The notes under the pieces: model-generated
The model's input: only the letters and a program-made list of their open reading frames with translations
Told to the model about the DNA's origin: nothing
Databases searched by the model: none
Shown: piece by piece, positions 1 to 6,686 of the stretch
How positions within the stretch are numbered: position 1 is the stretch's first letter
Layout: each line of letters opens with the position of its first letter
Made by a program: the position numbers and the translations under genes
DNA from: an uncultured Bacteroidales bacterium
Lineage (GTDB): Bacteria; Bacteroidota; Bacteroidia; Bacteroidales; Muribaculaceae
NCBI GenBank assembly: GCA_900554845.1
Contig: USIY01000046.1
Location: 1 to 12,361 of the forward strand
Reading direction: 5' to 3'
DNA length: 12,361 bases

Positions 1-24
1 CTCCAAGACACTCAATAAAGCGAG

Positions 25-1866
25 CTAATTTTGGAACATAGAACTGAACACCCTAATTATATGCAGGTCGTCGCCAGGCCAGACGGCATCGAACATTCCT
101 CCGGCCAACACATCGTTGTAACCTGAATAACTTTTCCATGTGGCTCCGTATATGGCGACACATCCACCGTTGTTATGCCTCAGTAATTTCTCGGCAAAGC
201 AGACATCAGTGTCGAATTTACCTGTCAAACAGTTTAGGCTGAATATCACCGGCAATTTATTCTTGTTGGAAAGTCTGTCTACATCTACCACCTTAAAAGA
301 AGGTTGTTTCCATCCATCCTCTTCTCCATGGTCTCTGTGAAGCACATAGAACACTCCTTCGTTAATGGCGCTGACTATATCATCCGTATCGCCGTCCCAT
401 GCGAACTTGGGATACTTTAATTCATCGGGGATAGGCTCACCATTGGAATAATTACCAGTTGCGTCCCAGTTTGTCGGGTATATACCGTCCGATAATTTTG
501 CAGTATAGATTCTCTCCACTGTCTTTCCTCGCCTGATCATTGCATTTCTTATGTCCTCGCAGGTACGAACACACCTGCTATCCTCATAACCGTCACGGAC
601 TGTATGATACTTAACAGAATTAGAATCGTCAAAAAATGAACAATGTATACCTTTATTGTAAAAGGCCAGGGACATCTGGGGCGAAAATTCATAGTTCACA
701 ATTTTCGCAAGGACTGTCTCGGCCTCCAGTTTGGAGGAAACAGATATTCTTCCTCTATGGATATCAGGGACATTATCAAAATTACCATCCATACAACCAT
801 ATTGTAAATCTGATATTATAGGATGTTCCAAAGATGTAAGGGTATTCCCGGCACGTGTATATGTGTAAGTTTTTGCAGGCACATCTTCATAATCGCCCAC
901 AATCAGCAGATACCTGAGAGAGCGAAGGTTCGCATACATGCTCTCAACAGTCTGCTTGACGCTTTCAACGGTCCAGTCGCTCCGTGATATCACATGAGTC
1001 GTGAATCCCAAAAGTTGCTTCCATTCCGCGAACGAATCCACCGCGTCCTTGTATTCAGGCACCGTGAGGATCAGGTAGTCCTGAAAGTTCGGTGTCACCT
1101 TTGTCGTGGTAAGATCCAATATGTTGTTCACATTGCTTTTAGATGGATTGACAGTGATGTTGTCCGTGAACTCATGGTCCAGAACATATTCAGCGTACTC
1201 CGGTGTTTCCGGATCGTCATATCCAACTAAGTCTACATCATAATCGACCCTATAGCAAACCTGCGTGTAGGCCCGTACTTTCTTGGAGACCGGATCATAT
1301 TGAATCGGACATACTTTAACCCGCACCATGTCCACTCCCCGGTATGTCTGAACTCCATGGTCCTCGACAATTTTGTCCGGGAATAACCCAAGATTCGGGT
1401 CTATAGGAGGCACGTTGTCCTTGGTATACCCTTCATCGACGCTGTTCAACAGTTCCGGGTGGGCGGGGGTCAGTTCGAAGCTGAATTCCGTATAGTCGGC
1501 GCTCACCAGAGTAAGTTTGTAATCGGACCCTTTCGGAATCTCAACAAGGTCCTCTCGTTGGGGGACCGACGGTTTCGTGACGCGGTTTTCAAATCCGAAT
1601 CCGGCCACTTTCCACCATTTGCATTCTTCGTAGAGAGGATCATCCGCAAGCAATGCCTTAGTGAAGGTGTAGGTGACCGTTACGCTGTGGTCACCCTCGG
1701 TGACATTGCGTACCGGGATTGTCGCCTTGATGTCGGCCGATACGGGCTGCGATGTCTTCAGGTTGGAATTGCTCTGAAGATCAAGCAGCTGCTGGGCTGT
1801 CGATGGCAGACTGGCCGTCATCAACATACTAAGCAATAATAATTTCGTAATTTTTTTCATAAGCAT
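25..1866 (-). CDS. Secreted gingipain-type (family C25) cysteine peptidase, C-terminally short
   Basis: A 613-residue exported protein. Residues 1-25 form a signal peptide: a Lys pair, a Leu/Met-rich core and a likely cut after STAQ. Residues about 30-260 resemble the propeptide or N-terminal region of C25 peptidases; about 262-605 is the C25 catalytic domain, with NFQDYLILTVPEY, RYLLIVGDYEDVPA and RGRISVSS. The likely catalytic pair is His513 (in HRDHG) and Cys546 (in FSLNCLTG), 33 residues apart, the same spacing I recall for Arg-gingipain (His211/Cys244). The protein stops 67 residues after Cys546, so the end of the catalytic domain, the Ig-like domain and the type IX secretion sorting domain usual in this family are absent. 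The reading may have been cut by a frameshift (see findings). ATG at 1866 (MLMKK) and at 1860 (MKK) are equally possible starts. Family assignment is confident; activity is not. Confidence 0.85.
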   Translation of the reverse strand: MLMKKITKLLLLSMLMTASLPSTAQQLLDLQSNSNLKTSQPVSADIKATIPVRNVTEGDHSVTVTYTFTKALLADDPLYEECKWWKVAGFGFENRVTKPSVPQREDLVEIPKGSDYKLTLVSADYTEFSFELTPAHPELLNSVDEGYTKDNVPPIDPNLGLFPDKIVEDHGVQTYRGVDMVRVKVCPIQYDPVSKKVRAYTQVCYRVDYDVDLVGYDDPETPEYAEYVLDHEFTDNITVNPSKSNVNNILDLTTTKVTPNFQDYLILTVPEYKDAVDSFAEWKQLLGFTTHVISRSDWTVESVKQTVESMYANLRSLRYLLIVGDYEDVPAKTYTYTRAGNTLTSLEHPIISDLQYGCMDGNFDNVPDIHRGRISVSSKLEAETVLAKIVNYEFSPQMSLAFYNKGIHCSFFDDSNSVKYHTVRDGYEDSRCVRTCEDIRNAMIRRGKTVERIYTAKLSDGIYPTNWDATGNYSNGEPIPDELKYPKFAWDGDTDDIVSAINEGVFYVLHRDHGEEDGWKQPSFKVVDVDRLSNKNKLPVIFSLNCLTGKFDTDVCFAEKLLRHNNGGCVAIYGATWKSYSGYNDVLAGGMFDAVWPGDDLHIIRVFSSMFQN

Positions 1867-1932
1867 TAGTTTTTATTGTTGGCTATTGTTGGCAATTTCT
1901 AACAAATATTCAATTTTTCACCATTAATGCGA

Positions 1933-1964
1933 CAAATATAACACATTCATCTTAAAAATACAAA
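1933..1964 (-). promoter_or_regulatory. Bacteroidota-type promoter of the C25 peptidase gene
   Basis: On the minus strand a -33 TTTG (1964-1961) is followed, after exactly 20 bases, by a -7 box TATATTTG (1940-1933). This matches the Bacteroidota primary sigma consensus TTTG-N19-21-TAnnTTTG without mismatch. Transcription would start near 1926, giving a leader of about 60 bases. The leader carries a tandem 10-base repeat, TATTGTTGGC as read on the plus strand, at 1874-1883 and 1884-1893. Confidence 0.75.
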
Positions 1965-1990
1965 ATATTTGACAACAATTTCATTATTTT

Positions 1991-2032
1991 TCAGACATTA
2001 TGACAATCCTATCAAACATCGACAATGTCTGA
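1991..2032. repeat. Inverted repeat upstream of the C25 promoter
   Basis: TCAGACATT (1991-1999) and AATGTCTGA (2024-2032) are perfect 9-base inverted arms separated by 24 bases. A second, overlapping pair CTATCA/TGATAG lies at 2009-2014 and 2030-2035. The block sits about 27 bases upstream of the -33 box of the C25 promoter, where an activator could bind. There is no T-tract, so it is not an obvious terminator. Function is inferred from position only. Confidence 0.4.
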
Positions 2033-2077
2033 TAGCTTATAACATTAAAATATTTTTCATAAACACAATTAAAGGAC

Positions 2078-2117
2078 AAAAATCCCGGAAACGCCTAATC
2101 CGTGCGTCTCCGGGATT
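2078..2117 (-). terminator. Intrinsic terminator after the DUF2264 gene
   Basis: The arms AATCCCGGA (2081-2089) and TCCGGGATT (2109-2117) pair perfectly and continue, past a small bulge, with ACGC/GCGT. On the minus strand the hairpin runs into five T (2082-2078) and a T-rich stretch. It lies 26 bases beyond the DUF2264 stop and separates that gene from the C25 gene. Confidence 0.8.
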
Positions 2118-2142
2118 CTGTAAAGGCTCTTACGAATTTTGA

Positions 2143-4194
2143 TCAGAATGTTATTGTGCGGGTTGATTTGTCGGAGAGGCGCACCGTAACCGTCTTGCCG
2201 TCTTTGGATACTTTGACGGATTTGACGGGCTGAAGCTCGGCATCCGTAAAGCCAGAGCCGTCCTGACCGATCTTCTTCCATAATTGAAGCGTCACGTAAA
2301 TTTGGCTGCCTTCGTTATTTGCCTTAAGGACAGGAACGATACATTCCTTCGATTCGGGATGCAGTCCGGAGGGGGTCAGCACTTCGGCTTCCTCTGTCCA
2401 TCCGTACAGAGGAATCATGGCCAGCTCATACTTGCCGTTGCCAACGATTGTGGCTATGTTCTTCTCCTTGCCCACTTCCCGCTCACGGCTGGTGAAACCG
2501 GCGCAACATTTTTTCAGAGAATAGTGACCGAGCCTGATGTCTTTTGCACCGGGGGTAGTGACACGGTCCACTCGCAGTATGCCGTCCGGCAATGTGATGT
2601 CCGCGAGCTGATAACGCACGTTCGTGTCCGTCTCCAGCACCGCGTCGCGGCGGTACACACCGTTCTTATAGTCTTTGAAATCATACAGTCGCAGCACTTC
2701 CCATTCCCCTTTGCCGTTTTTGGTGGCATAATTCATGGAAATCTCGCCGTTCTTGCCGTCGGCCATCCACGGGAAAGCGGTATTGTAAGCCAATTTATTG
2801 TAATTTTCCGAACTGCGGAACTTCTGCCAGTCGCTTGCCACCGTCTCATGGCACCAGGAACGCAATTCCGACGAGCCACTGTTGGGATAATTGGTTATCA
2901 TCAGCCCGGTGGCCGGCTGCAGTTTGTCGTAGACTTTTCCTTTGGTCAATTCGTTGTCCCACGGACCGTTGTTCTCTACGGCACTCCAGAACTCGGAGTC
3001 CTCCGGAAGCAGAAGCCCTAAAAATGCCTTTCCGCACCAGTACACGCTTCCGCGACAGGAATAAATCTGCACACATGGCGCGAACGGTCCATAGTACCCC
3101 ATCGTCGGCACGCCGTTTTCCAGAAACTCCGGATGCTGCATGAACTGCAGCAGAGTGGAGGAAGCGATTCTCCTCAGCCAGCCATAGTTCACATTCTCGT
3201 GATGACCGAGTTCTGCCAAAGTCAAAGGTGTTACTGCCGCGAAGCGGTACGGTATACTGCGGCCGTACATGTTCATGCGGCCGTCGCCGGAGAACATATA
3301 GGGATAATTGGCTATCATGTCGCCTTGATTCTTGATGAACTGAGCGGCGATTTCAGGATACTGTTTCTTGCCGAACAGTTCCGCCCACAACGGACCGTAA
3401 CTCTGATAGGCCCACATGCTATAATAATCATAGGCAGGAACATCGTTGTACCACCCTTCCCCGCGGTAACGATCCAGCATATTCGTCAGGAATTTCTGAA
3501 GTTTGACCTCGTCCACATCATAACCCTTGTCCTTCAGAAAACTAAGGATAAAGATATTGAAAAACTGCCAGTTCGAGGGGATTGTCGGCCCCTCCCCGTA
3601 ATTCTTCAGCAACGCGGCAAGCTTGTCCTGTTCCTCTTTCGTCATCTTGTCCCACAATGCCTCGGGAGCCGCTCCCATGGAAAGGCACAACGAGCCGAGT
3701 TCCAACAATGTCTGTGTGGGGCCGCCCGGAACCGGATCGACATAATGCTTGCTGTTGGTATCGGTAAGGCTCTTCATCTGATGACGGTAATAATCCGCCA
3801 CTTTGATACCGTGCATTTCCAGATCCGGATTTTCCTTCAGCAACGGAGCGGCCACGAACATGGTGCGCGCCAAGCCCTCGATCTTTGCTACTTTCGCGTC
3901 CGACTCACCGTGGGGATAGGTCTTGTCGAGCTGCTTCGGGAAATACATCGGATCATCAATTGAATGTATGTAACTGAAGGCTCCGTCCAACAGATATTTT
4001 GCCGCGTCGACCCAATGTTGCCGTGTCATTCCGCTGTACGGGCTCTTCACATAATCAGGATTTTCCACTCTGAAAACATTGTCGCTGACCATCGCCTTAT
4101 GGCACATGTTCCTCTGGGCGTTCACGAGCCCCGTCGGCATCGCAGCCACCAAACATACTGCTAAAAAAATCTTGACAAACTTAAAGTCTTTCAT
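2143..4194 (-). CDS. Secreted DUF2264 domain protein (probable carbohydrate-active)
   Basis: A 683-residue protein with a signal peptide at residues 1-26 (hydrophobic core FLAVCLVAAM, likely cut after VNA). From about residue 46 it matches the DUF2264 family: SPYSGMTRQHWVDAAKYLL near 51-69, AKIEGLARTMFVAAPLL near 103-119, SNWQFFNIF near 207-215, the aromatic block YDYYSMWAYQSYGPLW near 255-270, and GRSIPYRFA near 321-329. The family is thought to have an all-helical alpha/alpha toroid like that of polysaccharide lyases and glycoside hydrolases; the part after about 430 looks beta-rich. Exported members in this phylum are often linked to glycan breakdown, but I cannot name a substrate, and no SusC/SusD pair or sulfatase is in view. 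The C25 gene follows downstream but has its own promoter, so they are probably separate transcripts. Confidence 0.85.
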   Translation of the reverse strand: MKDFKFVKIFLAVCLVAAMPTGLVNAQRNMCHKAMVSDNVFRVENPDYVKSPYSGMTRQHWVDAAKYLLDGAFSYIHSIDDPMYFPKQLDKTYPHGESDAKVAKIEGLARTMFVAAPLLKENPDLEMHGIKVADYYRHQMKSLTDTNSKHYVDPVPGGPTQTLLELGSLCLSMGAAPEALWDKMTKEEQDKLAALLKNYGEGPTIPSNWQFFNIFILSFLKDKGYDVDEVKLQKFLTNMLDRYRGEGWYNDVPAYDYYSMWAYQSYGPLWAELFGKKQYPEIAAQFIKNQGDMIANYPYMFSGDGRMNMYGRSIPYRFAAVTPLTLAELGHHENVNYGWLRRIASSTLLQFMQHPEFLENGVPTMGYYGPFAPCVQIYSCRGSVYWCGKAFLGLLLPEDSEFWSAVENNGPWDNELTKGKVYDKLQPATGLMITNYPNSGSSELRSWCHETVASDWQKFRSSENYNKLAYNTAFPWMADGKNGEISMNYATKNGKGEWEVLRLYDFKDYKNGVYRRDAVLETDTNVRYQLADITLPDGILRVDRVTTPGAKDIRLGHYSLKKCCAGFTSREREVGKEKNIATIVGNGKYELAMIPLYGWTEEAEVLTPSGLHPESKECIVPVLKANNEGSQIYVTLQLWKKIGQDGSGFTDAELQPVKSVKVSKDGKTVTVRLSDKSTRTITF

Positions 4195-4213
4195 GATAAC
4201 AGGTTAAATTTAT

Positions 4214-4231
4214 AACGGACTTATATCCGTT
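4214..4231. repeat. Short palindrome in the DUF2264 leader
   Basis: AACGGA (4214-4219) and TCCGTT (4226-4231) form 6-base inverted arms around a six-base centre, 20 bases ahead of the DUF2264 start. It would lie in the 5' leader or act as an operator. Short and AT-flanked, so only weakly supported. Confidence 0.3.
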
Positions 4232-4267
4232 AATATCAATAACGTTCCTTCCCGTCCAAAAATTACC

Positions 4268-4299
4268 TAAATGAACTTAGTTTTAATGGAATATACAAA
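4268..4299 (-). promoter_or_regulatory. Candidate weak promoter of the DUF2264 gene
   Basis: On the minus strand TTTG (4299-4296) is followed after 20 bases by TTCATTTA (4275-4268), which departs from TAnnTTTG at two positions. The spacing equals that of the three stronger promoters in the window, and the leader would be about 65 bases long. A near-consensus -7 box could mean dependence on an activator. Confidence 0.35.
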
Positions 4300-4383
4300 G
4301 CCGTCCCGCAACTGGGCAATTGGTTCGACAGACAGGTGATAACGGTGCACGCTATAGTGATTTTTATCTTGGAATGATCAGAC

Positions 4384-4522
4384 CTGTGCGTGTTATGGAG
4401 AGGAGGTTCTCCAAACCTCCGGCAAAACCGTTTGGCCGCAAGGCCAAAAACAACACTTCAGTCCGGCGCCGGGGCCTTGCGGCCCGACATAAGGCCGGAG
4501 GTTTGGAGAACCTCCTCTCCAT
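4384..4522. repeat. Head-to-head pair of a dispersed palindromic repeat unit
   Basis: Two repeat units face each other. Their outer arms, 4395-4423 and 4494-4522, are perfect 29-base inverted copies; the right arm reads GCCGGAGGTTTGGAG and then AACCTCCTCTCCAT. Each arm is itself a hairpin (GGAGGTT/AACCTCC). Inside lie two more hairpins: TTTGGCC-GCAA-GGCCAAA (4431-4448) and GGGCC-TTGC-GGCCC (4472-4485). The left unit keeps similarity outward to about 4384 with the third copy at 9585-9652. The whole could extrude as a cruciform or fold as a four-hairpin RNA. It lies between divergent genes, GC-rich in AT-rich surroundings. Frames open through it look like artefacts of the repeat. Confidence 0.85.
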
Positions 4523-4631
4523 TGCAAGGGATGCGGCTGTTGGCGGGGGCTGGAGGGTGTTTTTGCACACTTTTGGAAATGTGTGCCAAATGCAAAAGAA
4601 ATTTAAATGATTGGTAATTAGCTGTATTTGA

Positions 4632-4663
4632 TTTGGATATTAAAGCGAATTGTGTTAATTTTG
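4632..4663 (+). promoter_or_regulatory. Bacteroidota-type promoter of the NlpC/P60 gene
   Basis: TTTG (4632-4635), 20 bases, then TAATTTTG (4656-4663): a full match to the phylum consensus. The start site would fall near 4670. The leader of about 75 bases includes AATCGT (4665-4670) and its inverted copy ACGATT (4681-4686). Confidence 0.75.
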
Positions 4664-4743
4664 CAATCGTAATAACGGGAACGATTGTAGTCGGAACCAA
4701 AACAAGGTTAAAATTTCCCTTGCGGAACCGTTAGCCTTAAGCA

Positions 4744-5376
4744 ATGACACTCATGAAATTTAGAACAATACTCAGCAGTCTGCTCGTAGCCGCCACAATA
4801 GTTGCGGGCAACGCTCAAAATAATCATAAAACCAGTCACAGCCGCTCTGTGGAGGCCCACAAACAGGCGCACGCCCGTTTGGCAAATGTCAACACGAAGC
4901 TCGACATGAGCTCCATCAACTCCAAGATGCGTGAGGAAATCGCCACCCGCGAAGCCGTGGCCGAGGGACGCAACCCGGAAACCATGCAGATGATGGCCGA
5001 CGTGCTGAAAGAGGCGCGCAAGCATCTCGGAAAGCCTTACCGTCACGGCATGAAGGGCCCCAACGCCTTCGATTGCTCCGGTTTCTCGAGCTATGTCTAC
5101 AAACAGTTCGGCATCAACCTGAGTCCCGCTTCCCGCATGCAGTGCACACAGGGTCGGAAAGTTGACCGCAAGGAATTGCGTGAAGGCGACTTAGTGTTCT
5201 TCACCAGCCCGCGAAGCGGACGCGCAGTGGGTCATGTTGGCATCGTGGTGTCGGCCAACAATGAGACGGGCGATTTCTCCTTCATACATGCGAGCACGAA
5301 ATACGGTGTGAAAATCAACCAGTGCGAGGGTTATTACGCCAAACGTTTCGTAGAGGCCCGCAGAGTAGTGGAATAA
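4744..5376 (+). CDS. Secreted NlpC/P60 peptidoglycan endopeptidase
   Basis: A 210-residue exported cell-wall hydrolase. Residues 1-24 form a signal peptide (core ILSSLLVAATIVAG, cut near NAQ). A charged helical linker at about 30-85 precedes the NlpC/P60 domain at about 86-206. The papain-like catalytic residues are all visible: Cys111 in FDCSGF, His164 in GHVGIVV and His182 in FIHAS. Such enzymes usually cut the D-Glu to diamino-acid bond of stem peptides in the periplasm during wall turnover. The single-domain form resembles Spr/MepS-type proteins; no lipobox cysteine is seen at the cleavage site. Starts at 4744 (MTLMKF) or 4753 (MKF) are both possible, and the second gives a more typical signal peptide. 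It is a single-gene unit with its own promoter and terminator. Confidence 0.9.
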   Translation: MTLMKFRTILSSLLVAATIVAGNAQNNHKTSHSRSVEAHKQAHARLANVNTKLDMSSINSKMREEIATREAVAEGRNPETMQMMADVLKEARKHLGKPYRHGMKGPNAFDCSGFSSYVYKQFGINLSPASRMQCTQGRKVDRKELREGDLVFFTSPRSGRAVGHVGIVVSANNETGDFSFIHASTKYGVKINQCEGYYAKRFVEARRVVE

Positions 5377-5402
5377 TTAGGACAGCAAACATATATCACT
5401 TC

Positions 5403-5432
5403 AGGCATGCTTCATCCGAGCATGCCTTTTTT
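5403..5432 (+). terminator. Intrinsic terminator after the NlpC/P60 gene
   Basis: AGGCATGCT (5403-5411) and AGCATGCCT (5419-5427) form a perfect 9-base stem with a seven-base loop, followed by a run of six T (5427-5432). It begins 26 bases after the stop codon. Confidence 0.92.
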
Positions 5433-5478
5433 ACGTTGGCTTTTTATTTTATCATTTTATCAATTGCCGCCGTAATTT

Positions 5479-5510
5479 CTTGCATAATCGCGCGATTGTT
5501 AATAATTTTG
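5479..5510 (+). promoter_or_regulatory. purC promoter with a palindrome in its spacer
   Basis: A -33 CTTG (5479-5482) is followed after 20 bases by -7 TAATTTTG (5503-5510); the predicted start is near 5517, about 50 bases before purC. The spacer contains a perfect 12-base palindrome, AATCGCGCGATT (5486-5497). A protein bound there would block RNA polymerase, so this is a candidate operator. The promoter is well supported; the operator role is inferred. Confidence 0.65.
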
Positions 5511-5569
5511 CATTAAATTTCTGCCGATAGTCCAATACCGGCCCACCTAACATTGAAAAAGATTCTGCT

Positions 5570-6520
5570 ATGGAAGTGTTAAAACAGACTGACTTCAAGT
5601 TCAACGGTCAGGAAAGCGTGTATCACGGCAAGGTACGCGACGTGTACAATATCAAGAACGAATACATGGTGATGGTAGCCACGGACCGTATCTCGGCGTT
5701 CGATGTGGTGCTTCCCGAAGGGATTCCTTACAAGGGACAGGTACTGAACCAGATAGCCGAGTTCTTCCTGGACTCCACCAAGGACATCGTGCCCAACTGG
5801 AAGATCTGTTGCCCAGATCCGATGGTGACTGTCGGAGTATGCTGCCAGCCCCTGAAGATAGAGATGATAGTGCGCGGCTACATCGCCGGCTCCGCATGGC
5901 GCGAGTATCAGGCCGGAGCACGCGAGATTTGCGGCGTGAAGCTCCCCGAAGGTCTGTGCGAGAACCAAAAGCTCCCCCATCCCATCCTTACCCCCACCAC
6001 CAAGGCCGACGAAGGACATGACGAGAATATTTCACGTGAGCAGATAATCGCCCGCGGCATCATGCCCGAAGAAATCTATGCACAGGTAGAGAAATACGCT
6101 CTCGCCCTCTTTGAGCGCGGTACGGAAATCGCCGCCAAGCAGGGACTTATCCTCGTGGACACCAAGTACGAGTTCGGTCTGAAGGACGGCAAGGTGATTC
6201 TGATCGACGAGATCCACACTCCCGACTCTTCGCGCTATTTCTACGCTGACGGATACGAGGAGCGTCTCGCCAAGAACGAGCCCCAGAAGCAGCTCTCCAA
6301 GGAGTTTGTGCGCCAGTGGCTTATCAGCAACGGCTTCATGGGCAAAGCCGGCCAGAAGGTCCCAGAGATGACTCCGGAATACTGCGAGGAGGTAAGCAAC
6401 CGTTACATCGAGCTTTACGAGCACATCACTGGCCGCAAATTCGAGCGCGCCTCGGACTGCGGCAACCTGCAGGAGCGCATCTTCAACAACGTCTCCAAGG
6501 CTCTCGCAGAATTGAAATAA
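5570..6520 (+). CDS. purC: Phosphoribosylaminoimidazole-succinocarboxamide (SAICAR) synthase
   Basis: A 316-residue cytosolic enzyme of de novo purine synthesis. It joins L-aspartate to CAIR with ATP to give SAICAR (EC 6.3.2.6). Family signatures are present in order: the nucleotide-binding GKVRDVY at 20-26, ATDRISAFD at 37-45, MIVRGYIAGSAWREY at about 99-113, LVDTKYEFG at 195-203 and IDEIHTPDSSRY at 212-223. The length fits the long form found in Bacteroidota and fungi rather than the roughly 237-residue E. coli form. The ATG at 5570 places the first motif as expected. It has its own promoter and terminator and no other pur gene beside it, so it is probably transcribed alone. Confidence 0.97.
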   Translation: MEVLKQTDFKFNGQESVYHGKVRDVYNIKNEYMVMVATDRISAFDVVLPEGIPYKGQVLNQIAEFFLDSTKDIVPNWKICCPDPMVTVGVCCQPLKIEMIVRGYIAGSAWREYQAGAREICGVKLPEGLCENQKLPHPILTPTTKADEGHDENISREQIIARGIMPEEIYAQVEKYALALFERGTEIAAKQGLILVDTKYEFGLKDGKVILIDEIHTPDSSRYFYADGYEERLAKNEPQKQLSKEFVRQWLISNGFMGKAGQKVPEMTPEYCEEVSNRYIELYEHITGRKFERASDCGNLQERIFNNVSKALAELK

Positions 6521-6538
6521 GGCACTATAACCCTATTT

Positions 6539-6578
6539 ATACGGCACGCGACAATCGCCACGTGCCGTATTCTTTTTA
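6539..6578 (+). terminator. Intrinsic terminator after purC
   Basis: ATACGGCACG (6539-6548) and CGTGCCGTAT (6561-6570) pair perfectly over 10 bases around a 12-base loop and are followed by TCTTTTTATTT. It starts 18 bases after the purC stop. Confidence 0.9.
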
Positions 6579-6686
6579 TTTGCAGTTCATTGGATCGTTT
6601 TGTCATTGAATCGGTACTCATCAGGCACTTTTTGGTGCAATATTTGTTATTCCATATGTAATCATTATAAAACAAATCAGAACTAT

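Larger units (their letters stand above)
4195..4743. other. 549-base divergent intergenic region
   Basis: This spacer separates the minus-strand DUF2264 gene from the plus-strand NlpC/P60 gene. It holds, in order, the DUF2264 leader palindrome, a weak minus-strand promoter, the paired repeat units, a small hairpin (GCACAC 4565-4570 / GTGTGC 4581-4586, flanked by TTTTGCA/TGCAAAA) and the NlpC/P60 promoter. I see no convincing gene in it. Confidence 0.7.

Noticed and set aside
2284..3963. Long plus-strand open frames opposite the DUF2264 gene (2284-3021 and 3133-3963)
   Set aside because: They lie within a well-supported gene on the other strand, have no signal peptide or domain, and show shadow-like composition.
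4395..4522. Repeat pair read as a transcription terminator
   Set aside because: No T-tract follows either arm, and both flanking genes are transcribed away from it, so there is no transcript to end there.
4320..4700. Several overlapping small open frames over the repeat pair, including peptides beginning MERRFSKPPA
   Set aside because: They arise from the repeat sequence itself, occur on both strands, and the third copy breaks the frame with a stop; the DNA palindromes explain the conservation better.
6600..6686. N-terminal extension of the TPR protein from a TTG start
   Set aside because: The ATG at 6687 begins a typical soluble protein; the extension crosses AT-rich intergenic sequence containing a -7-like box.
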